Of a stretch of 64,000 nucleotides of DNA, positions 49,385 through 60,149 are shown in pieces. The DNA is from Straminergon stramineum (Eukaryota > Streptophyta > Bryopsida > Hypnales > Calliergonaceae): contig OY987267.1 in assembly GCA_963920665.1 (NCBI GenBank), positions 17,918,001-17,982,000 on the forward strand, in the 5' to 3' direction. The notes beneath the pieces were generated by a model that made no database searches, was not told where the DNA came from, and was given only the letters and a program-made list of their open reading frames with translations. Made by a program: the position numbers and the translations under genes. Positions within the stretch are counted from its first letter, which is position 1. Each line of letters opens with the position of its first letter.

Positions 49385-50521
49385 AAAAACCTTAGACAAA
49401 GTCCCCTTGTCCCCTTAGAAGACAAAATGGATTTTGGGTAGGCTCTTATGGTCTCAATATTCATTGTAATTTTCTGAATTTTTTTAAAGATAGAAAAAGA
49501 CATGAGCTTTGGGAATACAATTGTTATTTCAATTGGTGCTAAAGATCAAAAGTTATGGTACTATAAGTCCAAATTTTAGTTCACCGGGTAGAAAAAAAAC
49601 CTCGCCCAAAACTGTAAGTAATTTTTTTCTCATATATTACATTTTTAACCAAACATTAGGGGACATTTGCGGGCTCCAAGAGCCCGTTTCAAGGTTGTTC
49701 CCTGTAGTGTTCCTTGTGTTGCCAGAAATTGGGAACCAGCCCATAATGGGCTGAATTTTTGGAAAAAAATATTTAATTTTTTTCCCCCAAAATTTCTAAA
49801 GTGTATTGATAAACTTAAAACTGAATTAAAAAAATAATTTAGAAAATTATAAAATATATTATTTTCTGACATGGTAGTGATTGTACCATGTCATACTGCT
49901 GCTGTAGCGAGTTCCCATAGCTTTGGAACTCAAGATAACTCGCGGGCTTTTGGAGCCCTCAAATTTTATCTAATGTGGGAAGCTATGATTCATTCCATTT
50001 GGATTTTTTATGAGAAAGTTATGGACAATCTTGTTTTATGGGCAATCAAAGCATCTTATTGAAAAAATAACTTGTAGAATTCATTTATGAACTCAATTAT
50101 AAAAAAAAGTTTCACAAGGTTAAGATCTCTTGCTAGAACAATCTTGCCATTGAAATTAATGTATTTCAATTCCATCTTAATATATCTATCAATGGTTTAG
50201 TTTCCCTTCAATCTTGAACTTACCTCTACTTAACAATTTTTTAATGAGTAAAAATTAAACGTTAAAGTAATTGTTTCCAAACTCTCAACTCAATTCTTTA
50301 ACATAAAAAATCCGAAATCTGAAATCAATGGTTCAAAAATTTTAAGTTAAGAAATTCAAAGTAAAAAAATCTAGTCAAGTAAGGTGTATAAAAATTTGAT
50401 TTATTTTCTTTTAGATATGCAAGAAAAACATTATTTAAAAGTTTTCTGCTCTTTGTAATAGAAATGAATCAGATTTGAGTCTTTTTTGATGGAAAAAACA
50501 CCTTCGGACTTGAGGGATTAA
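49385..50521. mobile_element. Decayed relative of the 62106 element, with nested insertion
   Basis: Blocks match the element at 62106-63000 in the same order and orientation: GACAAAATGGATTTT, GATTCATTCCATTTGGATTT, CATTGAAATTA and ACTTAACAATTTTTTAA. The right end reads GGACTTGAGGGATTAA where the intact copy has GGACTTTAGGGGTTAA, so the terminus has decayed. The copy is interrupted by the element at 49655-49974. Confidence 0.6.
49655..49974. mobile_element. MITE nested in decayed TTAA-family copy
   Basis: About 320 bp with imperfect 34-bp inverted ends. Both begin ATTAG and contain GGGCTCCAA followed by AGCCCG. Alignment of the host element to its relative at 62106 shows that this stretch is extra, which supports an insertion. 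Confidence 0.6.
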
Positions 50522-50554
50522 AAATAGGAACTTACCATGCAGTCAATTGCTTAA

Positions 50555-51124
50555 CTCCTAAATGTCTAGATTCATCTCCAGAATTGACAATTTGAGAAAA
50601 ATCATTATAAAGTTCAATTTCGAAGCATATTTTGGAATTAATATAAAAATAGAAGTTGTAGATTTTGGTTTGTAGATTTCATTTGTATGGTTAGATTCAC
50701 CAATACTATCACCAATCTTTTTTTATAAATTTCGAAAGAGAAATTCCAAAATTCCTTCAAAATTCGATTACAAGCAAAATATGATCATTTTTTTCAGTAA
50801 AATTTGTTGGAATGGATTTGAAATGGGGTTCTCTTGGTACAATGATTTTTTGAAATTTTTGTGTTCTTCAAATCTATGACCTCATTTTGGCAAATCATGT
50901 TTTGAATTAAAGTCAATGCAGTTTGACCACTTGACATCCTTGCACATTTGTAATTTTAGAAAAATATGTATATTAATAACACCAAATCCAACCCTTGTAT
51001 AGGACAACAACTTGATAATGTATCTCCACAAATTAAAATAATTTTCATCCAAGTAGTTAGGAGGATGAAACTATAGTTCGAATCTGTTCATCGTCCAGAA
51101 AATGGATGTTGGAGTGCTTAGGGG
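50555..51124. mobile_element. TTAA-flanked CCCCTAAA element, copy 4
   Basis: A 570-bp element between TTAA at 50551-50554 and 51125-51128. The ends are CTCCTAAATG (left, one base changed) and CCCCTAAGCA (reverse-complemented right). The interior is AT-rich and non-coding. Confidence 0.58.
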
Positions 51125-51755
51125 TTAATATTTGGTCGATTTTAGCCAGTGTTTTTACCATGTGTAAATTATATCACAGTGACAGTGATTTCGTCTAGGT
51201 GTTTTTTAACATAGTGGTAGTCACATGTAAAACTCAAACTTACTGATGCCAAAGTATGGTTTGTGTGAGGCAATAATTATGTGTCAATCTCGCCCAATTT
51301 CTGCAATTATCGAAACACTTTGTCAAATTGATCACTCATGTGCATGTGCTTGGTAGGGGTGGGTGCAAAATCCTACAATTGAAGTGGGACCCGCGTTGAT
51401 ATGGTGCATGGGATCCACCCCGATTCCTAGCAACTATCATAGGGCTTGGCCCGTCCTCTCCTAATGGCCTGACGCTCCGCGTCACAAATTGCGCCCGTCG
51501 CACCCCTGACGGAGCGGATAGTGACAGAGATGGAAGCAGAACGTAGGGTGACGGAACTGGAATCCAGAGTCGATAAAGACGGAGGTGAACGTTAAACAAC
51601 ACGAAAAGATATCTTTTGTAGGACGACACCATTTATGTCCTGCTAATTTGGGTTGAAAAATAGGACAAGCAATCGGTTCCAATACTATGAAGCACAATGT
51701 GTAGTAGTACAAGAATTGTAGATTAGATAACTAATAATTTTAACCTTTGAGGTCC

Positions 51756-52050
51756 TCAATTGGTGGCAAAATTGGGACAAATATTTGTGCTGCACACAAG
51801 TGCATTGTGCAAATTCCTACTTCGGAACAGCTCATTGTCCTGCCTTCTAAATTCAAACTCACCTCAATTTTGTATGGAATTAATCATTTTAGGGTTAAGT
51901 GCTTCAATTGGCGGTGATATTGGGGTGGTTATTTGTATTGTGCACAAGCACATTGTGCAAATTCCTACTTTAGAACAACTCATTGTCTTGCATTTGAAAT
52001 TCAAACTCACCTTGATTTCCATGTGCAAAACCATTGAGACCAATAAATGG
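51756..52050. repeat. Tandem duplication, about 148-bp unit
   Basis: Two adjacent copies (about 51756-51903 and 51904-52050) share GTGCAAATTCCTACTT, CTCATTGTC and AAATTCAAACTCACCT in the same order. Confidence 0.75.
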
Positions 52051-52480
52051 TATTAGGGTTTGTGGTGGCAATTTAGGGGCTCGTGAGCATTAAGGGTGTT
52101 TTTTTTGCTGTTTTTACCATCCTATATTGGTAGTAGGGGTTGAATCCCCTCATTTTCTATGTTACATGTGTAGACTAAAATGATGCTCAGAACAGAGCAA
52201 TTTTAAGTGCATCTTCACTCGTGGGGGTAGAGGATGTCATTGGTTTTGATTCATGAAAACTTTGTTGCATGTAATTTGTCAACATAGTATGTATTTGCTT
52301 CCTTTTGTATGCTCTGAGTATTAGGAGTGCATTACATGGAGATGCTTTGGCATTGGGGTTTAGGATGCTTTAACATCTGTTGTATGAAATTCCATTGTAG
52401 TCGTCTATAAGATTCCTTTCAAGTATTTAGTTGATAGCATTCTTTATTTCTCTGCAATGAACATGGAGCAAGCTCCTGAA

Positions 52481-52680
52481 TCACTTGAGATCGAAAAAGA
52501 ACCTATAGACCATCATGGACCTTACGATGCACAAAGAGATGTAAAACTCATGGAAGTATTGTAGGACACTGTCCAAAACCCTAATGTGGGCATAATCAGG
52601 TATTCCAATCTGGTTTGGCTTCCTCATACCACGAGTGTAAACGTTTCTCTGTAGCTTGCTTCTCGTACTACGGCTCTGTG
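52481..52680 (-). other. Open frame in inverted-arm element
   Basis: A minus-strand frame of about 66 codons with composition more gene-like than its flanks. It contains a basic stretch (RSKLQRNVYTRGMRKPNQ). It lies downstream of the exon at 53138-53472 and might be a later exon of the same transcript, but I see no motif and no proven splice junction. Confidence 0.25.
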
Positions 52681-53137
52681 TACAAGCATGCACACTTGTA
52701 GTAAGTGTGCATCATGGTACTTTTATATAGCCATAAGTTCTTATTATCTTGACATTTCAATTGCACATTTCAACAAAACAACCACAAATGTCAAGCCTAA
52801 TGTGCTAGTTCATATTGGGCAAGGAGATGGTGTTTACAGTTTCATTGCCAAGACATTGGACCGTGAGTGTCAAGAATTGTAAGACATTGTTGACATAGTT
52901 TTGGAAAAGCAAAGCATAATCATGTGACCGAAGGTAGTGTCCTATTCCAAGCTCAACCAATATAGAAATTTTGCATGACAATGAGGCAGCATGATACGAA
53001 AGACCCTCAAGGAATTGGACGCAACAAAAGAAAGTGAACCCTAATGAATAATACATATAATGGAATCAAGAGGGGTGGGGTTCAGGATGACTACTACAAA
53101 AAGTAAGCATCAATTACGAAGCACAAGTTCTACGTAC

Positions 53138-53472
53138 CTTTTCGATTAATTCAGTTGGATGGAATCGGAGGACATTTGTGAAAGTGCCTCGTCCTAGCCA
53201 CCTAGCCATGTCAAGATCATCGTAAACAAAGAAGTTTTTGACTTCGCCGTCCTGTAGCTCAATTACATGCGCAAAGAGGTTCTTCTTCTTTTGCGGCCGA
53301 GCACTACTTGTTGCGGACTGCTTCGGCACCTCCTCTTCCACCTCGTTACTTCCTGTGTCTATGTCGTTGCTCAATTCGTTGCACTCTTGTACACTTGATT
53401 CTTCTGCCTTTGTCTCGTAGTCGGACTTAGTAGAAGATGGTTCCACCATAATGTCACGACACTGTCGCAAAA
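53138..53472 (-). CDS. Unrecognised internal exon (partial gene)
   Basis: A well-formed exon on the minus strand. An acceptor (TTGATGCAG) precedes 53472 and a strong donor (AAAAG|GTACGTAG) follows 53138. The open frame is about 111 codons. It begins with an acidic, Ser/Glu-rich region and a basic KKK patch, then a more folded-looking part (VIELQDGEVKNFFVYDDLDM and onward, ending near the donor). I do not recognise a family. It lies inside the long-inverted-repeat element, so it may be a transposon gene or a captured host exon. Partner exons are not identified. Confidence 0.4.
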
Positions 53473-54706
53473 CTGCATCAAAGAAGTTTAAAAACTAAGA
53501 TACAACAACAAACAAATAAGATAACCCTAGTGACACCATCGTTTGCATCGTCGCCAAAATGGAGCATCCACCCTAAATCCCAAAACAATTTGAACTTCTA
53601 CACGAAGCCCACAACCCTATACCTTCATCTTCAAAGTACTCAACAACGAAATAACTATTGTGCATCCAAGAAGAATACAGAGGTCACGCAAAGGTGGTGG
53701 AGGTGGCACGACTACAACAAAAACCTAAATCCACAAACTCGATGATCAACAAGAACTACAACGACGGTTAAAACAAAACTGTACACTAAAAGCGGCGGCA
53801 CACCTCAAATCAAGGCAAGAGCACAACCAACACAAGCAAAGCGCTTAAGAAACGAAAGACCTTACCCAAAAACGTAGCACGACCACCGCAAATTCAACCA
53901 GTAGCTATAACTACAACAATGCTTGAATTGTAACCCTAAACTAAAAACCACAGCGCAACACAATTCTCATGCCCTTAACAATAGTTTAACCAATATAAGC
54001 AAAGCATTGGTGAAATGTTGCTCTAGCGAAGAAGAAACAAGAAAATGTTCAAACCCATAGTTGTTCGGCTGAACAACTCGACAACACGACAAACACAATG
54101 TCTAACACGTCTAGTAGACCCCCTTGTCCGTCTAATAAAGTCAACTTTAAGGTTGACTTTCAAATAAAGCACTTTATGTTTCCAATCTTAACATATTTGA
54201 GTTTCATTTTATTGAAATGTTTCAATTTAATAATCACTTATTACATTCTAAATTATGAATCATAAATAAAGGGAGATTTCAAATTGTCTCTATTGCTAGG
54301 ATAAGGCCTTTTGTGACAAAATTATCTAGTGTATGCGACAATCGTCTTATACAACATGCGACGTCAGACGAACAACTCGACACTTGAACCCCAAAATGAG
54401 TTTGATAGAACAACCCTGTTCAAACCAAAACGAACCCTAACCTAGAACTAATTAGCAGGACATAAATGATGCCGTCTTGCGCAAGATGTCTTTTCAGGTT
54501 GTTTAACATCTACTTCTGTCTCCGTCTAATCTGCGTTCCACCTCCATCTCTGTCACCATCGGGGTCACAATGGGCATAGTTTATGATGCCGGGCATTAGG
54601 CCATCAGGAGTGGGCAAGGCCCTGTGATGGACGTTGGAAATTGTGGTGGAGCTCGTGCACCACGTTAGCATGGGCCCCACTTCGATTGCAGGATTTAGTG
54701 TCTTGC

Positions 54707-55457
54707 CTTGGTAGGTGCAAGATTTTTTTTGGACTAGTGTCCCCTATGTTGGCTACTTGGCTTCACTGCACAAGCCAGATTTTGGAGGGACAGATTCACA
54801 GTGGTTAGATTCTATTAGATCTGCCAAAATTTTGCCAGAAAAAAAAGTCCCGGTTAAGACTACAAAATTTCGATACTGAATATCGAGCCAGGCAGCATCC
54901 AAAATCTTGAAATAATTTTAAGTTCATGTGGGGTTGAATCTTCTCACAAAGTTGTAGAGTAATTAAACTACTTGTATTGCCATGGGGTCATTGAATTGAA
55001 TTTTTATCATGTACCTTTTATAAACAAAGAATTGGGGAAGAAGAACTCCAAATAATCTCACTTACTTCGGTATTGACATCAATTAGCAATAGAAAGTCCA
55101 AAATCTCCATAGTCCCAATTCCACAATACAACTATCTGATTTCGCAACTTGACTACGGAATGAGTTTGAAGTTTTGTAGCTTGGAATTCGAAATTCCATT
55201 CTCAAGCTATGAAATTCCATAGTGAGGTGTGCAGCTATGGAATATTAGGTCTATGGACTTTTTGGACTCCTTTGGTGGAAGAAGTCAAATCATGGTTGTT
55301 TACAGCCCACACTACCAAAGTTTTGTGAATCCTTTAGTGTTTGAATCCTTTCCTGAATTTTTGTATTTTTGCTTCAATATCTTATAATTATCTTAATTAA
55401 AATCTCAATTTCATCAAAATCAACATACAAGAAGTGTGTTTTGTTAGAAGTCAAGCC
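54707..55457. other. Intergenic, no gene recognised
   Basis: Mostly AT-rich. No feature could be supported. Confidence 0.45.
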
Positions 55458-55729
55458 ATTAGATGTTTTTTAGCAGCTCTGGAGGGCCGTTTCAAGCCTA
55501 TTCCCTACCTTATTCCCGCAGCAATGAGGGAACGACTGATTGTTGTCAGCCGTCATAAAGACTAATTTCTTTTATGCCTAGAAAATGAAAAAAAAGTCAA
55601 ACCAAAAAAATGAAAAAAATCTAATGTGGTTGCTTCCCGACCACATCAGCACACTAAAGTGGCACAGTTCACCAACTTCCCCATTGCAAGGAACTCAAAA
55701 TCTTCTAATGGGGCCAAATTTCATCTAAT
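55458..55729. mobile_element. Probable MITE, ATTAGATG ends
   Basis: The ends ATTAGATG (left) and ATTAGATG (right, reverse-complemented) are inverted and followed by loosely similar G/C-rich blocks. The length is about 272 bp. It resembles the elements at 47661 and 49655. Confidence 0.42.
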
Positions 55730-56839
55730 GATTGGTCTAGATGAATGAGAAATTTAGTGAATCTAAAAAACCCCTAGAACCTCCATTTAGAAGGAAAATT
55801 GAGCCCCCAAGGGTCAGTGAGTTTGAGAGTCAATCACATTAATTTCCATGTCTCGCCATGTTGGCCACATTTATTCAAGTGTCGATGAATGAATTTACAA
55901 GGGTAATTTTTTGTCATTGATCCCACATTCTATTACTGAACTCATCATTCTCTACATATGTCATCAATGCTCCATGTCATCTCTACATTGCGACATTGGG
56001 AAGCAACTCGATGTTTTCTTCTTTAGAAGAAAATTTTGTTGAAGTCAACACAATCTACATGACATTTTCATGTTTTCAATGCAAAATTTTGCAAAGGAAA
56101 TAGAAAAATATCATACAAATTGTATTGATTGCAACAAGTTTTTCTTCTAATTGATGTAGGGCTTTATTTCCTTCTCATGTTTGATCATTAGGTGCGACCT
56201 TTTTGTGAAGAAAATTTGCTCATTTAATAAGACCACGAACACAACAATTAGATAGGTTCAATCAAAAGTCCCTAGAGTCTCTACCAAGGGTAGCCTGTAG
56301 CAATAGTGAGCTTAGCGATGACACCCATTACAAAAAATCTGGACCCTAAAAGAAGCCCCAAGTTTGTTGTAGCAGTGGTGCAATTAGGGAAAAAATATTT
56401 TGAAAAAAATATTTTTTTACCAAAATGACGAGGCATCACTGATGCCACATTGGATATGGTGATTTTCAAATTATAATTTTTTCAATATATTTTTTTTGTA
56501 GTGTTTTTTTTATTTTTTATTTTTGAAAAATATTTTCTGTATTGGCACCGCGCTGCGCTGCAAAACGACCTCTTTCAGGGTTCAGATTTTTTGTAATGTA
56601 ATGTAAAGAATTGCATGGTGATTCCTGTTGGGCTAGATGTATTTCATTAGGATAGTGGAAAAGGCAATGTAGTTCCTAAATCCTACATAGTGGAGTGAGT
56701 GGGGTTTAGACATGGAGCGGAGCACCATCAAATACATAGCTACAATAGCCAGGTGCATAGCACCATGTAGGGTAAGTATGAAGGGATAACCTCTATTATT
56801 GGCCAGGTTCTTTTGGTTTTATAAGAAAAAATAAAAAAT
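55730..56839. other. AT-rich gene-free region
   Basis: No gene, RNA gene or clear repeat boundary was recognised. Confidence 0.5.
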
Positions 56840-57080
56840 GTGTAACATTGGGCGGGCGGGATGTCCTTCGTTCGCTGCATGGGGCGAGGCGGGAAGGCAG
56901 TCAAGGCACGCACCGGGCCATTCTTCCGGCATTCTTGCGGCAATGACGAACAAGGTCGTCGCTGCTACAGGTGTCCAGTCTACCAGTTCAAACCTATCTA
57001 GCTCTTCCTTTATTCCAGGATCAGTATGGGTGGAGAAGGATGCCGGAATAGATCGCCGAATAGTTCGCTGAAGCAGTGAT
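56840..57080. other. GC-rich island, possible exon
   Basis: About 240 bp are sharply more GC-rich than the flanks and open in frames on both strands. On the minus strand an acceptor-like TTTCAG lies upstream near 57139, and the frame includes an Arg/Ser-rich stretch followed by an acidic helix-like segment, as in some mitochondrial precursors. I do not recognise the product. It may be a gene fragment. Confidence 0.25.
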
Positions 57081-59472
57081 TGGGAGTGAGGGCAGTGGGA
57101 ATGATCGATCAGTGCCAAAGCAGGAGCATGCTTTGCGCTGAAATTTGACTAAAACAAAGATCAGCAAAGAAACAGAAATTTATGATTCTGAAAGAGATTG
57201 AACTCCCATGCGATTCTTTCGATATCCTTAGCCGCTATGGAGACTCACATCAGCGACACGTTGCATCAGCAATTCTGCGTCGAGGCCACGCCATGCCGGC
57301 CACACACTAGGCAAATTTGTCACTTTTCAAAACTGGGGATTCAATATGAGCTGCCTGCTGTGGTTCAAGAGGAATGTCGTCATCTCGACGATTCAATCAC
57401 ATTCAAGATATGTTCAAACTTTGGCAAGCAAGTGACGGACTAGCTGTTGTGACGAAAATGGTTCATGGAAGTCGATGTCTGGCCGGAGCTTGCTATTTTA
57501 CTAGCTAGTTTTTTAAGCTAGACATTCCTCCTGCCGGATATGAATTCGTGCATGAATATGTTGAGAGATACAATACTAGCTGACAACGTCAATCTGATAT
57601 TGCAATGAGGTGTTTCAATTGTTAAATTACTTACAGAGGAGCCACTGGAACTAGTTTATTTCTTGATCGGCGTTCGTTTTGGTGCCGCTGGAGGTAACTA
57701 TGGTCAAATATGAGAAAATCGGAGTATTTTCAGAGCGCCGAAATTGTGGCATTCAAGTGCTCAGAGCTCTGAAAACTTGAACAGTTGTTGATCTAAGGTT
57801 GCAGACGATTGGTCAGTGGAGGCAATCTCGTTGAAATATTAGTATTTCAACGAATCTGAAGTCAGGTATTACCTTATGCCAAATATGAGCGCTGTAGGAG
57901 ATGGAGGAGTCTCAAAATGGAAGCCTCCCGAAAATTCCACGTCAAAGATGAAAGCTTGACGACAACTGGACTCTGTCGAATTCGACAAGGAGATGATTGC
58001 ATGCTCTGGCCTGGCCGAGACATTGTCTGCAAAGATTTGACATTACCTGCAAAAGATTTAATTAGTAGACCACAGGGTAGGCAGAAACCCAGCGTAGTTT
58101 CTTTCTTTAGAATACGATCATGTGCATAGTGTTGATAAGTTGTACATAAGAAACTCTGTCATGCCTTACAAGCTTAGTAGCATTATTTAGAGAAATGATG
58201 CCATTTTCCTAGACGATATTCCTGAAATAATGAAAGCAGATCAATAGTAGTTGGTCCTTCGCTGTTTCTCATATTCAGCTCATATTGGAGCGTTCCATTC
58301 AGATCACGCAAGTTGGCAATTAGAGGCCGAAGTAACTCTGGCAGAGACTAACGGCAGCAGTTGCCCAAAATCGAAGTTTGGGCATCGATCAAAGCACACA
58401 TAACTAGAGTTCTTTGGTCACTGTCCCAAAGAACTCTAGTTATTTCCAACTTTCCACCATTGATAGCTCTCACGAAGACCGCACCCCTTTAATTTCTATG
58501 GGTCAACGTATCCTTCGGGATCTCGTCAACGGATTGCTCCTTAAGCACAAATTATGTAAGCATTCGTCCTCAATTAGTCACCAAAATCACCATGTAACTG
58601 GCGAAGTAGCTGTCCTTCGCTTTCTTAATAAATGCCTAAACTGTTCGAAATAGATTTGAAAATCTTGATTGACAGAAACTTACAGAGGAGTCACACTGCT
58701 GCCCATCTTGCACTTACATCAGTATGTAGAAGTCGACAACGTTTGCAGCCTTAGAAATCCAACTCGCATTATGTGGATGCACGAACGAGCAATTGATACC
58801 ACAGACAACGCATTTGAATTATTTTCTCTAGCCAACGCGGGCACAACCGGGGTGTCGACTCTCCAACTGTCTCATCCGCTCTTTTAGATGATAAAATCAG
58901 CGACACTATGGATTCTAAAAATCAGGATCAATGGTATTCTAAGGATAAGTTGTGGTAGTGGTGAAAAATTCGGCATCAAGCAGATAAAACCAAGGCGTTC
59001 AGCTATAAGGAACTTCTAAAATCCCGATACGGCTTTCGCTAAAAGAATTCTAGCTTCAACACCAAATTGCTGCTCCGCAAGGCTAATAAACGGAGCAGTT
59101 TAACACACTGACACCTAAAAGCCTCCCTTGATCAGTTGGCGAAAATCCCTCAATCATTTCAGAACACATCTCCTACTACAACTTTGACATTTCATTCCTT
59201 TGGCGTACGGTATCCAAAAAATGTATTCTTCCATTCGCCAACATTCGCATGTAATAATTTAACAGCAATCGTGGAGATTCTGGTTGTCCCTACCTTACCT
59301 AGTTTCAATCACCTGAGCGCAAAAGAGAAATGATACCAGAAAATCCAGCACAAATGGAAAACCGAAACATCGGGATCCTAGTGCCCATGGAAATGTAGAA
59401 GATGCTCAACAACAACAGCATACCAGAAAGCAAAACCCAACCTGAACGGCAGCGCGTCGCAAGGAGAAAAAA
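57081..59472. other. Intermediate-GC region, no gene recognised
   Basis: The composition resembles gene-flanking rather than desert sequence. Short frames (57198-57443, 57917-58129, 58414-58653, 58669-58887) carry no recognisable motif. It may contain a decayed gene or non-coding transcript. Confidence 0.35.
58400..58443. repeat. Perfect 18-bp hairpin
   Basis: The arms at 58400-58417 and 58426-58443 are exact reverse complements, separated by an 8-bp loop. The right arm reads CCAAAGAACTCTAGTTAT. No T-run follows immediately, so it is not a typical terminator. Confidence 0.85.
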
Positions 59473-60069
59473 TTACACCAAAGTGAGTCCGTGCTCAATT
59501 GCCGAATCAATTACAATAGCAAGCTTCCCTTCCAACTTCTCATTTTTGCGAAGATCGAAAGCCACAGCATACACATCCGCGGCCAAGCTCCTCTCCGCAA
59601 TGAGCTGTCCAACCACCTTACACGCATTCTTTTCTACCAACGACGGCAACGACAACCTCAAATCCTTCGCATTTGTAGTGGCCACCGATACCACACTACT
59701 CGTCACGCGGTGCATCACCTTCGCATGCACATACTTGGAGCTGATGAACACATCCAGAATGAACGGCTTAAAGAACTTCTCCGTCCGCTGCTTCCACGAC
59801 TTCTTGTTCTTGCTCGTGCCGTTCTTGCCCTTGGAGCGGCGTGTCCACGCAGCTTCCACAATCCACGACGGAGAATTGCAGTGAGACTGCAAATTCAAGG
59901 CGGGGGAAGGTGAAAGGGAAGCATGCGACGAGGATATGGCACTAGACCAGCTGATTTGAGAACAGGGAAGTGTGCTTTGGGAGTTGCAAGTGAGGTTTCT
60001 TCGAGGTTGGGGTGCAGGGAAAGCTCGAGGGGGAATTACTAAACACGGGGCGACGCGCAGAGTGGCCAT
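59473..60069 (-). CDS. Organelle-targeted uL18 (L18p/L5e) family protein
   Basis: A single-exon gene of 198 aa. The start is the ATG at 60069; the frame extends two codons upstream without another ATG. Residues 1 to about 65 are rich in Ser, Pro and Arg and poor in acids, consistent with a plastid or mitochondrial transit peptide. A basic patch (KKSWKQR) follows, then the uL18 core from about residue 100: a beta strand pair (FILDVFISSKYVHAKVMHR), SVATTNAKDLR and a helix with VVGQLIAERS. It ends in the usual IEHGL-type tail. uL18 proteins bind 5S rRNA in the large ribosomal subunit. Several plant organellar relatives have less certain roles, so this may be a uL18-like factor rather than the core subunit. 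Its composition is clearly more GC-rich than its flanks. Confidence 0.82.
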   Translation of the reverse strand: MATLRVAPCLVIPPRAFPAPQPRRNLTCNSQSTLPCSQISWSSAISSSHASLSPSPALNLQSHCNSPSWIVEAAWTRRSKGKNGTSKNKKSWKQRTEKFFKPFILDVFISSKYVHAKVMHRVTSSVVSVATTNAKDLRLSLPSLVEKNACKVVGQLIAERSLAADVYAVAFDLRKNEKLEGKLAIVIDSAIEHGLTLV

Positions 60070-60140
60070 CTGCAACGAAGCGCAGAAAGATTCCTGTCTT
60101 CCTGCGCTGCGAAATTGTGCACAATTTGGAAAAATCTGAG

Positions 60141-60149
60141 AAACCCTAA
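60141..60149 (+). promoter_or_regulatory. Telo-box AAACCCTAA upstream of uL18 gene
   Basis: An exact AAACCCTAA lies 72 bp upstream of the uL18 start codon. Telo-boxes near the transcription start are characteristic of plant genes for ribosomal proteins and other translation components. They work with other elements to raise expression in dividing cells. Confidence 0.6.

Larger units (their letters stand above)
51368..54706. mobile_element. 3.3-kb long-inverted-repeat element carrying an exon
   Basis: The arms at 51368-51650 and 54457-54706 are reverse complements at roughly 70-75%. Shared blocks include GTAGGATTT/GCAGGATTT, GGCCAT.AGGAG, CATCTCTGTCAC and TTAGCAGGACATAAATG. The arms are more GC-rich than the flanks. 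Between them lie a 148-bp tandem duplication and a well-formed exon on the minus strand (53138-53472). The layout resembles a MULE- or foldback-type element with its own or a captured gene. No transposase motif was recognised, and the target duplication is unclear. Confidence 0.62.

Noticed and set aside
59402..59913. Plus-strand frames of 140-160 codons over the uL18 gene
   Set aside because: They are antisense to the conserved uL18 frame and have no independent motif.
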